Assembly: GCF_007845675.1 (NCBI RefSeq) | Contig: NZ_VOBR01000007.1 | Location: forward strand, 186,001 to 250,000 | DNA length: 64,000 nucleotides | DNA from: Lentzea tibetensis | GTDB taxonomy: Bacteria > Actinomycetota > Actinomycetes > Mycobacteriales > Pseudonocardiaceae | Direction of reading: 5' to 3' | Part shown: positions 34,928-43,497 of the stretch, one piece after another | Position numbering within the stretch: the stretch's first letter is position 1 | Layout: each line of letters begins with the position of its first letter | Translations under genes and position numbers: made by a program | Notes under the pieces: model-generated | The model's database searches: none | Seen by the model: the letters and a program-made list of their open reading frames with translations, nothing else | Told to the model about the DNA's origin: nothing

Positions 34928-36211
34928 ATGGACGACCTGCTCGCCCGGCACCGCGCGGTCATGCCCAACTGGCTGGCGCTCTACTACGACGAGCCGATCG
35001 AGATCGCGTCGGCGTCCGGCCGCCGGGTCACCGACCGCGACGGCACCACGTACCTGGACTTCTTCGCCGGCATCCTGACCAACGCGATCGGCTACGACGT
35101 GGCCGAGATCAGCGACGCGGTCCGGTCGCAGCTCGACACCGGCGTGCTGCACACGTCCACGCTGTACCTGATCCGCAAGCAGGTCGAGCTCGCGGAGAAG
35201 ATCGCCGAGCTGTCCGGAATTCCGGACGCCAAGGTGTTCCTCACCAACTCGGGCACCGAGGCCAACGAGACCGCGCTGATGCTGGCCACGACCGCGCGGC
35301 GCAGCGAGCAGGTGCTGGCGCTGCGCAACTCCTACCACGGCAGGGCGTTCGCGACGGTCGGCATCACCGGTAACCGCGGCTGGTCGGCGTCGTCGCTCAG
35401 CCCGGTCAAGGTGTCGTGGGTGCACGGCGGCTACCAGTTCCGCAGCCCGTTCAAGTCGTACTCCGACGCGGACTACATCAAGGCGTGCGTCGCGGACCTG
35501 CGCGACATCATCGAGACGACGACCTCCGGTGACGTGGCGTGCATGATCGCCGAGCCGATCCAGGGCGTCGGCGGGTTCACCGCCCCGCCGGACGGCCTGT
35601 TCCGCGCCTTCAAGGAAGTGCTGGACGAGTACGGGATCCTGTTCATCTCCGACGAGGTGCAGACCGGCTGGGGCCGCACCGGCGAGCACTTCTGGGGCAT
35701 CCAGGCGCACGACGTGGTGCCGGACGCGATGACGTTCGCCAAGGGCCTCGGCAACGGTCTCGCGGTCGGCGGCGTCGTCGCGCGGGGGTCGCTGATGGAC
35801 ACGCTGAACGCGAACTCGATCTCCACGTTCGGTGGCAACCCGGTGTCCTCGGCCGGTGCGCTGGCGACGTTGAACTACCTGCTGGACCACGACCTCCAGG
35901 CCAACGCGGCGAAGCTCGGGTCGCGGCTGATCGCGGGGCTGCGGTCGGTCGCCGAGCGGCACCCGGTCGTCGGGGACGTGCGCGGCAAGGGCCTCATGGT
36001 CGGCATCGAGTTCGTCGGGCCCGAGGGCGAGCCGAACGCGGCCGCCGCGGCGGGCGTGCTGGAGGAGACGCGGCGCCGCGGCCTGCTCGTCGGCAAGGGC
36101 GGGTTGTACGGCAACGTGATCCGCCTGGCGCCGCCGATGACGCTGACCGAGGACGAGCTGGAGGAGGCGCTGGGCATCCTGACCGCGTCCGTCGAGGCGG
36201 TGTCCGCGTGA
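34928..36211 (+). CDS. Class III PLP aminotransferase (beta-alanine/omega-amino acid type)
   Basis: 427-aa fold-type I aminotransferase. Visible: NSGTEANETAL, YHGRAFATVG, the Asp of ISDEVQTGWGRTG, and the PLP lysine in TFAKGLGNGL. With the downstream semialdehyde dehydrogenase it would turn beta-alanine (or 3-aminoisobutyrate) into malonate semialdehyde (inference). The ATG at 34928 follows GGAGGA. Confidence 0.9.
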   Translation: MDDLLARHRAVMPNWLALYYDEPIEIASASGRRVTDRDGTTYLDFFAGILTNAIGYDVAEISDAVRSQLDTGVLHTSTLYLIRKQVELAEKIAELSGIPDAKVFLTNSGTEANETALMLATTARRSEQVLALRNSYHGRAFATVGITGNRGWSASSLSPVKVSWVHGGYQFRSPFKSYSDADYIKACVADLRDIIETTTSGDVACMIAEPIQGVGGFTAPPDGLFRAFKEVLDEYGILFISDEVQTGWGRTGEHFWGIQAHDVVPDAMTFAKGLGNGLAVGGVVARGSLMDTLNANSISTFGGNPVSSAGALATLNYLLDHDLQANAAKLGSRLIAGLRSVAERHPVVGDVRGKGLMVGIEFVGPEGEPNAAAAAGVLEETRRRGLLVGKGGLYGNVIRLAPPMTLTEDELEEALGILTASVEAVSA

Positions 36212-37701
36212 ACCGGATCACCCACTGGATCGGCGGAAAGCCTTGGGACGGCGTGGTTTCCCGGTCCGGCGACGTCTACGACCCGGCGACCGGGCAGGTG
36301 GCGTCGCAGGTCGACTTCGCTTCCGCCGCTGACGTCGACGCCGCCGTCGACGCGGCATCGGGTGCGTTCGCTTCGTGGCGCAACGCTTCGCTGGCGCAGC
36401 GGTCGACGGTGATGTTCGCGTTCCGCGAGCTGCTGAACGCGCGCAAGGGCGAGCTGGCCGAGATCGTGACCGCCGAGCACGGCAAGGTGCTGTCCGACGC
36501 GGCGGGGGAGATCCAGCGCGCGCTGGAGTCCGTCGAGTACGCGTGCGGGATTCCCGCACTGCTGAAGGGCGGGTTCTCGGAGAACGCGTCGACCCGCGTC
36601 GACGTGTACTCGATCCAGCAGCCGCTGGGCGTGGTCGGCGTGATCTCGCCGTTCAACTTCCCGGCGATGGTGCCGCTGTGGTTCGTGCCGACGGCCATCG
36701 CGTGCGGCAACGCCGTGGTGCTGAAGCCGTCGGAGAAGGACCCGTCGGCGTCGAACTTCATCGCGTCGCTGTTCGCCGAGGCCGGGCTGCCGGACGGCGT
36801 GCTGAACGTCGTGCACGGCGACAAGGTCGCGGTCGACCGGCTGCTGGAGCACCCGCGCGTCAAGGGGATCTCGTTCGTCGGGTCCACGCCGATCGCGCGG
36901 TACGTCTACGAGACCGGGACGTCGCACGGCAAGCGCGTGCAGGCGCTCGGTGGCGCCAAGAACCACATGGTCGTGCTGCCCGACGCCGACCTCGACCTCG
37001 CCGCGGACGCCGCGGTGTCCGCCGGCTTCGGGTCGGCGGGGGAGCGGTGCATGGCGATCTCGGTCGTCGTGGCCGTGGATCCGGTGGGTGACCAGCTGGT
37101 CTCCAAGATCACCGAGCGGATCGCGAAGCTGCACGTCGGCGACGGCAGGCGGCCGGGCTGCGAGATGGGGCCCCTGGTCACCGGGGTGCATCGCGACAAG
37201 GTCGTGTCCTATGTGGACGCTGGCGTGTCGTCGGGCGCCTCGCTCGTCGTGGACGGGCGTTCGCACGCGATCGACGGTGCCGCCGAGGGGTTCTGGCTCG
37301 GGCCGACGTTGTTCGACCACGTCGGCACGGACATGTCGATCTACACCGACGAGATCTTCGGGCCGGTGCTGTCCGTGGTGCGCGTCCCGTCGTACGACGA
37401 CGCCGTCGAGATGGTGAACGACAACCGGTACGGCAACGGCACGGCGATCTTCACCAACGACGGTGGCGCCGCGCGGCAGTTCCAGAACGAGATCGAGGTC
37501 GGCATGGTCGGCGTGAACGTGCCGATCCCGGTGCCGGTCGCGTACTACTCGTTCGGCGGCTGGAAGGACTCCCTGTTCGGCGACTCGCACGCTTACGGGC
37601 CGCACGGCGTGCACTTCTTCACCCGCTCGAAGGTGATCACGTCGCGCTGGCTCGACCCCTCGCACGGCGGAGTCAACCTCGGGTTCCCCCAGAACACCTA
37701 G
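36208..37701 (+). CDS. mmsA: CoA-acylating methylmalonate-/malonate-semialdehyde dehydrogenase
   Basis: 497-aa aldehyde dehydrogenase of the MmsA group. The catalytic Cys is in GSAGERCMAIS; PFNFPAMVPLW and LGGAKNHMVVLPDAD are typical of MmsA, which lacks the usual general-base Glu and transfers the acyl group to CoA. Product: acetyl-CoA or propionyl-CoA plus CO2 and NADH (family knowledge). The GTG at 36208 overlaps the aminotransferase stop by 4 nt. Confidence 0.93.
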   Translation: MNRITHWIGGKPWDGVVSRSGDVYDPATGQVASQVDFASAADVDAAVDAASGAFASWRNASLAQRSTVMFAFRELLNARKGELAEIVTAEHGKVLSDAAGEIQRALESVEYACGIPALLKGGFSENASTRVDVYSIQQPLGVVGVISPFNFPAMVPLWFVPTAIACGNAVVLKPSEKDPSASNFIASLFAEAGLPDGVLNVVHGDKVAVDRLLEHPRVKGISFVGSTPIARYVYETGTSHGKRVQALGGAKNHMVVLPDADLDLAADAAVSAGFGSAGERCMAISVVVAVDPVGDQLVSKITERIAKLHVGDGRRPGCEMGPLVTGVHRDKVVSYVDAGVSSGASLVVDGRSHAIDGAAEGFWLGPTLFDHVGTDMSIYTDEIFGPVLSVVRVPSYDDAVEMVNDNRYGNGTAIFTNDGGAARQFQNEIEVGMVGVNVPIPVPVAYYSFGGWKDSLFGDSHAYGPHGVHFFTRSKVITSRWLDPSHGGVNLGFPQNT

Positions 37702-37705
37702 CAGA

Positions 37706-37870
37706 ACACGGGAGCTGGTCGAACGGTTCTCGCTGCTCGGCATCCTGGGCACCGGCGTGCTCTTCGAGTACGCCGGTGCCGCCTTCTTCACGGTGCGCGA
37801 CGGAAGTTTGCACACCGCCTGGGTGCTGGGCGATCTGGTGGCCCTGCGAGCCCAGCTCACCCGAGGTTGA
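37706..37870 (+). pseudogene. SnoaL-like (ester cyclase) C-terminal remnant
   Basis: An open frame starting right after mmsA, without a start codon, reads FEYAGAAFFTVRDGSLHTAW and VLGDLVALRAQL, which matches the last strands of SnoaL/ester-cyclase proteins. The N-terminal two thirds are gone. It overlaps the convergent P-domain gene by 14 bp. Confidence 0.6.
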
Positions 37871-38267
37871 GCGACCACCGGTCGAAGTGACCCACGTCGG
37901 CCTCGGCGCGGTCCTGCACCTTCAGCGCCCACTTCCCGTTGCCGGTCTCGCCGGACGCGTTGACGGTGAAGGTCTCGTTCACGTCGTCCTTGCCGTCCAG
38001 GCTGTTGGTGTTCTTCAGCCGGAACTCGCGCCCGGACGGCCCGACGAGGTCGATCCGCAGGTCACCGCGGAACTCGTGCCTGACCAGCACGGCGACCTTC
38101 AGGTCGGCGGGTGCGTTGCCGGGACAGCCGGACACGACGATCTCGGCGACCACGGGTGGTCCCGCGTCGGGGATCTTGGCATCCCGGTCGTTGACGTGCG
38201 TTCCGCAGCCCGCCGGAGCGGGCACGGGTAACGCGAGCGCGGTCAGCAGAGCGATGGTCGTGAGCAT
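37857..38267 (-). CDS. Secreted P-domain (proprotein convertase) protein
   Basis: 136-aa exported protein. Signal peptide MLTTIALLTALALPVPAPAG, then a P/Homo B beta-sandwich: PVVAEIVVSGCPG, HEFRGDLRIDLVGPSG, and GKWALKVQDRAEADVGHFD. P-domains usually follow subtilisin-like proteases; here the domain stands alone with no protease. The ATG at 38267 has GGGAGAA upstream. Confidence 0.82.
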   Translation of the reverse strand: MLTTIALLTALALPVPAPAGCGTHVNDRDAKIPDAGPPVVAEIVVSGCPGNAPADLKVAVLVRHEFRGDLRIDLVGPSGREFRLKNTNSLDGKDDVNETFTVNASGETGNGKWALKVQDRAEADVGHFDRWSLNLG

Positions 38268-38278
38268 CGGCTTCTCCC

Positions 38279-38659
38279 TCAAGGCTTGTGGTCGAGTGCG
38301 AACTGAAGTGAGCGGGAGTAGGCCTCGCTGGTGATGGTCGCGCCGGACACCGTGTCGATGTCCGCGCTCTGCGCCCGCAAGACCTCCTCCCGCAGGATCG
38401 GCAGGGCCATGCGGGTGGGCGCGCTGTCCGGCGCCTGCAACACCCGCACGTCGGCGATCCGATCCTCGGTGAAGACGACCGCGACCTGCACCGCGCCTCG
38501 CCAGGTGATCTCCACCGAACCGGGGACGGTGTCCGCCGCGGACGCGGCCGGCACCGGTGGCGTGATCGTCAACGGCGCCAGCGCCGCGCTGGGCTCGAAC
38601 TGCCACACGACGACGAAACCGGTGGCGGACAACAGCATCGCGGGGATCGCGCGGTGCAT
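38279..38659 (-). CDS. FMN-binding domain protein
   Basis: 126-aa exported or membrane-anchored protein: N-terminal hydrophobic segment (7-21) then an FMN-binding domain with the flavinylation-type motif SGATITSEAYSRSLQ. In related proteins FMN is linked to the Thr of SGAT by an ApbE transferase; none is in this window. It lies 9 bases downstream of the reductase gene, so it is probably an extracytoplasmic electron acceptor for it. Confidence 0.83.
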   Translation of the reverse strand: MHRAIPAMLLSATGFVVVWQFEPSAALAPLTITPPVPAASAADTVPGSVEITWRGAVQVAVVFTEDRIADVRVLQAPDSAPTRMALPILREEVLRAQSADIDTVSGATITSEAYSRSLQFALDHKP

Positions 38660-38668
38660 TTCAGCTCC

Positions 38669-40012
38669 TCAACTGGCCAGGCTGAACCGTTCGGTGTGGA
38701 TGAGCGCGGGCGGGACGCTCAGTTCGCGCAGGCTCGCCATCGTGGCGCGCACCATGGGCGGCGGGCCGCACAGGAACACGTCGCGCTGCCGCAGGTCCGG
38801 CACCAGCGCGAGCAGGTTGTCCGCGCCGAGCAGCAGGCCGTTGCGGTTGGCCGCGGTCGGCGGCCCGGTGAGCAGATGCACGTCCGCGCCCCGCCGGTAG
38901 CCGATGTCGACGAGCTCCCACAGCAGCACCGCGTCGTTGGCGGTGTTGACCCGGTAGAGCACGACGACGTGGCCGCGGATGTCCTCCAGCAGCGCCCTGA
39001 TCGGCGTCACCCCGACCCCGCCCGCGATCAGCACCGCGTTCGGCATGCGCTGGTGCAACGTCGTGAACGCGCCGTACGGGCCCTCCGCGAACACCCTCGT
39101 GCCCGGCTTGAGCGAGCGCAGCGCCGCGCTGCCCGCGCCGAGCGCTTTCGCGGTGAGGCGCAACGAGCTGCCGTCCGGTGCGGCCGAGAGCGAGAACGGG
39201 TTGGCCTGCCACCAGCGGTCCCTGGTGAGGAACCGCCACAGGAAGAACTGCCCCGCCCGCGCGGGCAGCTCGTCCAGGCGCCTGCCGGTGACGTAGACGG
39301 ACACGACGTCCGCCGACTCGGGCACCACCGCCGAGACCCGCAGCCGGTGCTTCACGTTGCGCCGCAGTGGAAGCAGCACGCGTCCCACGAGCACCGCGCC
39401 CAGCGCGGCACCCCAGAGCGTCCACCAGTAGGCGCGCGACACCGCGTTGCCGGTGAACGACGGGCCGACCACGAGCTGGTGGCTGAACGCCAGCACCACG
39501 GCGACGTAGGTGTAGAGGTGCAGGAAGTGCCACGTCTCGTAGGCGAGCCTGCGCCGCGCCCACCTCGCCGACGCGACCGCGACCCCCACGACCAGTGCGA
39601 ACGCGACGACCGCGCGCAGCACGCCCGCCGCGCCGAACATCAGCTGCAACGGCGTGACCCGCTCCAGGAACCCCAGCGTGGTGAACACCGTGTGCCCGAT
39701 GAGCAGCCACAGCACGGAGAAGCCGTTCCACCGGTGCAGCGAGGTGAGCCGGTCCATGCCGAGCCTGCGGTCGAGCCACGGCAGCCTTGCCACGAGCAGC
39801 AGCTGGAACGCCATCAGCAGCGCGCCGTAGAGCCCGAAGATGCGGCCCAGGCTGAGCAGTGCGGTGCGGGACGCGCCCGTGGTGACGTACAGGGACGTCA
39901 CCACGAGCACGTTCACCCCGAGCACCGCGCACAGCCAGATCCTGGCCGTGGCCATCGGCGGGAGCTTCGAACCGAAGACCCGCGCGACGACGGGAGAGCG
40001 CAGTGTCGTCAC
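38669..40012 (-). CDS. Ferric-reductase-like flavocytochrome
   Basis: 447-aa membrane oxidoreductase. About six N-terminal helices with paired His (SLHRWNG, IGHTVF, WHFLHLYTY, FSHQLV) are likely haem b ligands. The C-terminal FAD/NAD(P) domain has NPFSLSAAP and VLIAGGVGVTPIRALL. It would pass electrons from NAD(P)H across the membrane, probably to the neighbouring FMN-binding protein (inference). The GTG start follows the membrane-protein gene by 12 bases. Confidence 0.87.
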   Translation of the reverse strand: MTTLRSPVVARVFGSKLPPMATARIWLCAVLGVNVLVVTSLYVTTGASRTALLSLGRIFGLYGALLMAFQLLLVARLPWLDRRLGMDRLTSLHRWNGFSVLWLLIGHTVFTTLGFLERVTPLQLMFGAAGVLRAVVAFALVVGVAVASARWARRRLAYETWHFLHLYTYVAVVLAFSHQLVVGPSFTGNAVSRAYWWTLWGAALGAVLVGRVLLPLRRNVKHRLRVSAVVPESADVVSVYVTGRRLDELPARAGQFFLWRFLTRDRWWQANPFSLSAAPDGSSLRLTAKALGAGSAALRSLKPGTRVFAEGPYGAFTTLHQRMPNAVLIAGGVGVTPIRALLEDIRGHVVVLYRVNTANDAVLLWELVDIGYRRGADVHLLTGPPTAANRNGLLLGADNLLALVPDLRQRDVFLCGPPPMVRATMASLRELSVPPALIHTERFSLAS

Positions 40013-40024
40013 GTCGCCGCTCGC

Positions 40025-40708
40025 TCACTCGCCCGCGCGGCGCAACAGCTTGGCGTACGTGAACCCGAGCACCGACCCGTAAATCAGATGGCCGACGAGG
40101 CTCGCCACGAAATTCACCGGGGTGATGGGGAACAACACGGTGCTGCCGTAGGCGGAGAAGTAAATCGTGCCGAGCAGACCGGACCAGATGAAGATGCCGT
40201 AGCAGACTCCTGTTGCCACCAGATGACGCTTCCAGCTGAGCAGCGCGCATCCGAGCCCGAACACGAGACCCATTCCACCGCCGTCGCCGAGCCAGCGCCA
40301 GAAGTAGCCCAGTGCCATGTTCGTGCCTTCACCGCCGTAGATCCAGGCACCCATCTGCGGAATGAAATCGGGCCAGATCCCCAGGATGACGAACGGGATC
40401 CGTGCCGCGTCGTAGGCGAACACGCCGACCAGGCCGCCCAGTAGTCCCCGCACGACAGCCGGGGTTTCGGGCACCTTCTTGAGCGCGAGGACCGCCGCTA
40501 GGAGCACGACAGGAAGAACCAGGTAGGGGGCTGAGTCCTTCATGTGGATGAATCCGAAGGCGTGTAACGCGATGGACAGCACCGGCAGTGCGCCGGCTGC
40601 GACAAAAGTGACGAGTCGAAGGGCGAACCATGCTACTGTCCGTGGTTTTTCGAGAGATACGCCGAATTGTGGCGCGACGGACACCAAGCGAACACGTGCG
40701 TGCAGCAC
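40025..40708 (-). CDS. Multi-pass membrane protein, unknown
   Basis: 227-aa protein with about six membrane helices, and Gly-rich loops GDGGGMGLVFGLG and YGGEGTNMALGY. Family not recognised. The GTG at 40708 has AGGAGG eight bases upstream. It is first in a probable unit with the flavocytochrome, FMN-binding and P-domain genes. Confidence 0.72.
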   Translation of the reverse strand: MLHARVRLVSVAPQFGVSLEKPRTVAWFALRLVTFVAAGALPVLSIALHAFGFIHMKDSAPYLVLPVVLLAAVLALKKVPETPAVVRGLLGGLVGVFAYDAARIPFVILGIWPDFIPQMGAWIYGGEGTNMALGYFWRWLGDGGGMGLVFGLGCALLSWKRHLVATGVCYGIFIWSGLLGTIYFSAYGSTVLFPITPVNFVASLVGHLIYGSVLGFTYAKLLRRAGE

Positions 40709-40888
40709 CTCTCCAGCCTCCTACCGCATTTACAGTGGCGGCGGCGGTCGTCCCATGTGAGACGAATATGAGTGTGCTGTCGCGGTTGAATGGAATGGAA
40801 GAGATGATGTGCGTAGCGGGTGCGGAATGTTCAACCCGCATCTTGAATACGATCAAGCAACGCGCAGGTCAGGTGGAATTTCGGGCTG

Positions 40889-42229
40889 TTACGGAAGTGC
40901 GTTCAGTATCCCCGCGATGGAAGACACCTTGCTCCACGGATGCAGCTTGCGGAGTTCGCGGCTGATGAGGATGGAACCGCTCGACGACGCGAGCGCCAGT
41001 GCTTCGGAGCCTGCGATCGACGCCTGTTCCATGCCGCCGGTGCTGGCGTGCGCGAAGGCGAGCTTCGACAGGTGCACGCCGAGCAGCCACCGGCAGGTCG
41101 GTGTGCCCTCGTTGCGCAGGTGCTCGTACTGCGCGATCGCCTCGCGGTGGCGGCCGAGGTCGACGCAGCACGCGGCGCGCTGCAGCTCGACGTGCCGGAC
41201 CTGGAACCAGCTGCCGAGGCGGTACTCGGGCGTGCGCACGGGCGTGATGTCCTCGACGAGCTTGCGCGCTTGATCGAGCTTGTTGAGGCACGCGGCTTCC
41301 TCGCCGATCCGGGCCTGGCTCTGCGCTTCCTGCTGCAGCGTCATCGCGCGCAGCTGCGGGTCGAGCCCGTCGTGCCTGCGCGCGGCGCGCGCGAGCCCGA
41401 TGGCGCGGTCGTCGTCGTCCTCGAGCTCGGCCTGCATGCTCATCCGGCGGTACGCGTACGCGACGAGCTGCTGGTCGTCCGCGGCCTGCGCCTGCTGCAG
41501 CGAGCGCTCGGTCCACCACGCGGCGCCCGGCAGGTCGCCGGTCTGCAGGTGCAGCCAGCCGCAGAACTCCGCGTACAGCGCGGCGATGTCGAGGATCTGG
41601 GTGCGCCACTTGCCTTTCGCGAGCGGGCGCAACCGGTCGACGAACTCGTACAGCTGCCGCACCGCGGGCAGCATGCTCGAGCTCGAGATCCAGCTGTCCG
41701 CGTCGTTGACCACGCGACGCAGGAACAGCAGCTGCCGCACCACTTCCTCGTTGATGGGGGAGCTGTTGCGCGCGTCGTCGCGCCCGGCGTTGAACGCCGC
41801 GGGCGCGCACGCCATCAGGAGGCCGTGCCCGTCGAGCGCGCCGCCCATGATGTTCTGCACGAGCGTGGGCGGGCAGTCGTTGGTGCGCGGGCGCCGGACG
41901 TCGATCGGTGCGATGCCGACCTCGTCCTCGGTGAGCCCGAGCAGGTGCGCCGGAATGCTCAGCAGCCGCTGGAAGATCCTCAGCACGCGCACGTCGTACG
42001 CGAGGTTGCCGCCGGACTCGATGCGGGAGATCGCCGACTGCGAGAAGCCGGCCATGATGCCGAGCTGGTCCTGCCGCAGGCCGCGGGCGCGGCGCGCGAT
42101 CGCGATGACCATGCCGGGTGAGGAGTGGAGCACCGCCTGTCGCACTTCCCAAGACGCCCACAAAGAGGGTGGTACCGCGGTGGTTTCATCAGGCTCGACG
42201 GTCAACTCGGTGTCGGCGGACCCGCGCAT
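40889..42229 (-). CDS. XRE-family regulator with TPR-like C-terminal region
   Basis: 446-aa protein. HTH at about residues 40-95 (RGLRQDQLGIMAGFSQSAIS, then RIESGG), followed by about 330 residues of helical repeats, including VELQRAACCVDLGRHREAIA. This layout resembles the actinomycete regulators of development or peptide sensing. GAGG lies seven bases before the ATG at 42229. The ligand is unknown. The downstream gap to the membrane protein (40709-40888) holds only that gene's promoter region. Confidence 0.83.
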   Translation of the reverse strand: MRGSADTELTVEPDETTAVPPSLWASWEVRQAVLHSSPGMVIAIARRARGLRQDQLGIMAGFSQSAISRIESGGNLAYDVRVLRIFQRLLSIPAHLLGLTEDEVGIAPIDVRRPRTNDCPPTLVQNIMGGALDGHGLLMACAPAAFNAGRDDARNSSPINEEVVRQLLFLRRVVNDADSWISSSSMLPAVRQLYEFVDRLRPLAKGKWRTQILDIAALYAEFCGWLHLQTGDLPGAAWWTERSLQQAQAADDQQLVAYAYRRMSMQAELEDDDDRAIGLARAARRHDGLDPQLRAMTLQQEAQSQARIGEEAACLNKLDQARKLVEDITPVRTPEYRLGSWFQVRHVELQRAACCVDLGRHREAIAQYEHLRNEGTPTCRWLLGVHLSKLAFAHASTGGMEQASIAGSEALALASSSGSILISRELRKLHPWSKVSSIAGILNALP

Positions 42230-42264
42230 CGCACAACCTCGCCAGGTAGTTCGGCGCGGCGGCG

Positions 42265-42330
42265 GAAGTACTTAGTTAGACAACTTTCCTTACTATTAAA
42301 TTACCAGTCCTTGAGTTGTAGTGTCAACAA
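42265..42330. promoter_or_regulatory. AT-rich regulatory stretch upstream of the XRE gene
   Basis: This stretch is markedly AT-rich compared with its surroundings (for example CTTACTATTAAATTACC). It lies between the XRE start and the terminator of the small secreted gene. It probably holds the XRE promoter; a short dyad AGTT-N4-AACT lies within. No firm -35/-10 pair was assigned. Confidence 0.4.
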
Positions 42331-42360
42331 GGTCACCGGGGTGTGATCACCCCGGTGACC
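42331..42360 (-). terminator. Hairpin after small secreted protein A
   Basis: Perfect 13-bp stem, GGTCACCGGGGTG and its complement, with a TGAT loop, 12 bases beyond the stop of the 42373-42744 gene. Confidence 0.75.
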
Positions 42361-42372
42361 TCAGTTACTTGC

Positions 42373-42744
42373 TTATTCGCACTCAACTGCTTCGAGCGTC
42401 GGGTCCTCGGCGACGCCCGCCGCCACGAAGCAGACCTCGTCGCCTGCCGCGACCGTCTCCGCGTAGGCCGAACCGCCCTTGTCCACGACGACGCGCGACC
42501 AGACCAGGTCCTCGTGCGAACGCGGGTAGACCGTGAACGTCGTCGACTCGCCGCTCTTGACGCCGGAGTGGCAGTAGCCGCCGAGCCAGTCGAGCCCGCA
42601 CAGGTGCGCGGTGTAGTCGCCCTTGTTGAAGACCACGACCTCTACTTCGATCTTGGCTGTCGACGCGCTCGCCGCCGGCGTGAGCGCCACCGCGGCGCCG
42701 AGAGCGAACGTCAGTGCCAGTGTCCTGCGAATCCCACTCCACAT
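42373..42744 (-). CDS. Small secreted protein A (tandem paralogue)
   Basis: 123 aa. Signal peptide MWSGIRRTLALTFALGAAVA ending in ASA, then an approximately 90-aa beta-rich domain with four Cys: AHLCGLDWLGGYC, EVCFVA, and a final VEC. It resembles small extracellular domains but I cannot name the family. The ATG at 42744 follows GAGGGG. It shares strong similarity, and its 5' leader, with the next gene upstream. Confidence 0.78.
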   Translation of the reverse strand: MWSGIRRTLALTFALGAAVALTPAASASTAKIEVEVVVFNKGDYTAHLCGLDWLGGYCHSGVKSGESTTFTVYPRSHEDLVWSRVVVDKGGSAYAETVAAGDEVCFVAAGVAEDPTLEAVECE

Positions 42745-42900
42745 GGGGTTTCCCCTCGGGTTGGTGCTCGCACCGACCGGCGGCCAACCGGTGAGGCCGC
42801 GGTACGTCCGCGCACCCTGGCTCAACACGAGCACAGCGTCTCGGTTGGTTCGGAACTGGTCGCGTTCACCGTTGACATCGCGGAAGTTGGCTCTGTGCAA
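42745..42900 (-). repeat. Duplicated 5' leader, copy A
   Basis: The leader of secreted protein A (42745 to about 42900) closely resembles that of secreted protein B (43296 to about 43460). Shared blocks include GGTTGGCCGCCGGTCGGTGC with potential to form a hairpin, and GAACCAA near the promoter side. The duplicated unit therefore includes gene, leader and probably promoter. Confidence 0.65.
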
Positions 42901-42907
42901 TGGAAAA

Positions 42908-42925
42908 GGGGGCCGAACGGCCCCC
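42908..42925 (-). terminator. Rho-independent terminator after secreted protein B
   Basis: 7-bp stem GGGGGCC/GGCCCCC with a 4-nt loop; on the minus strand it is followed by TTTTCC. It is 8 bases past the stop of the 42933-43295 gene. Confidence 0.8.
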
Positions 42926-42932
42926 TCTTCAC

Positions 42933-43295
42933 TCACCCGCAGTCGACCGGCTGCACCGTCGGGTTCTTGTTCGTCCCCCGCGCCTCGAAGCAGATCCGGT
43001 CGCTGCTGGCGACCGTGGACTGCTCGTCGAAACCCTTGGTCACGACCCGCGCCCAGACCAGGTCCTCGCGCGACCGCGGGTGGACCGTGAACTTCTCCGT
43101 GGTGCCCCTGCGCACCGGGCCCCGGCAGTACCCGCCGAGCCAGTCGAACCCGCACAGGTGTGCCGAGTAACTGCCCTTGTTCGTGACCTCGACGGTCACG
43201 TTCAGCTTCTCCGCCGCGGACGCCGGCTGGGCCAGCGCGACAGTGGCGACGAAAGCGAACAACACTGCCAGGACCCGTTGAATCCCACTCTTCAT
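42933..43295 (-). CDS. Small secreted protein B (tandem paralogue)
   Basis: 120 aa. Signal peptide MKSGIQRVLAVLFAFVATVA ending in ASA, then the same domain as protein A: AHLCGFDWLGGYC, RSREDLVWARVV, RICFEARG and a final VDCG. The paired Cys pattern is conserved, so disulphides are likely. The ATG at 43295 follows GAGGGGAAC. Its own terminator and leader show it is a separate transcription unit from copy A. Confidence 0.78.
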   Translation of the reverse strand: MKSGIQRVLAVLFAFVATVALAQPASAAEKLNVTVEVTNKGSYSAHLCGFDWLGGYCRGPVRRGTTEKFTVHPRSREDLVWARVVTKGFDEQSTVASSDRICFEARGTNKNPTVQPVDCG

Positions 43296-43460
43296 GGGTT
43301 TGTTCCCCTCGGGTTGGTCCTCGCACCGACCGGCGGCCAACCGGTGAGGCCGCGGTGTCTCCGCGCACCTGGGACCAACACGAGAGAGGCGTCTCGCTTG
43401 GTTCGGATCTGGTTCGGAGATGTCAGCTTCCACGGTTGACACCGCGAAAAGTGGCTCCGC
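43296..43460 (-). repeat. Duplicated 5' leader, copy B
   Basis: Second copy of the leader described at 42745-42900. The shared region is closest nearest the start codons and includes the same GC-rich hairpin. It could be a cis-regulatory RNA element or simply the result of a recent tandem duplication. Confidence 0.65.
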
Positions 43461-43470
43461 ACAAGGAAAA

Positions 43471-43488
43471 GGGGGCCGTGCGGCCCCC
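43471..43488 (-). terminator. Rho-independent terminator after the EF-G-like gene
   Basis: Stem GGGGGCC/GGCCCCC with a 4-nt loop, followed on the minus strand by TTTTCC; 9 bases past the stop at 43498. Nearly identical to the terminator at 42908-42925, so the terminator may be part of the duplicated unit. Confidence 0.8.
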
Positions 43489-43497
43489 TCTTCGCAC

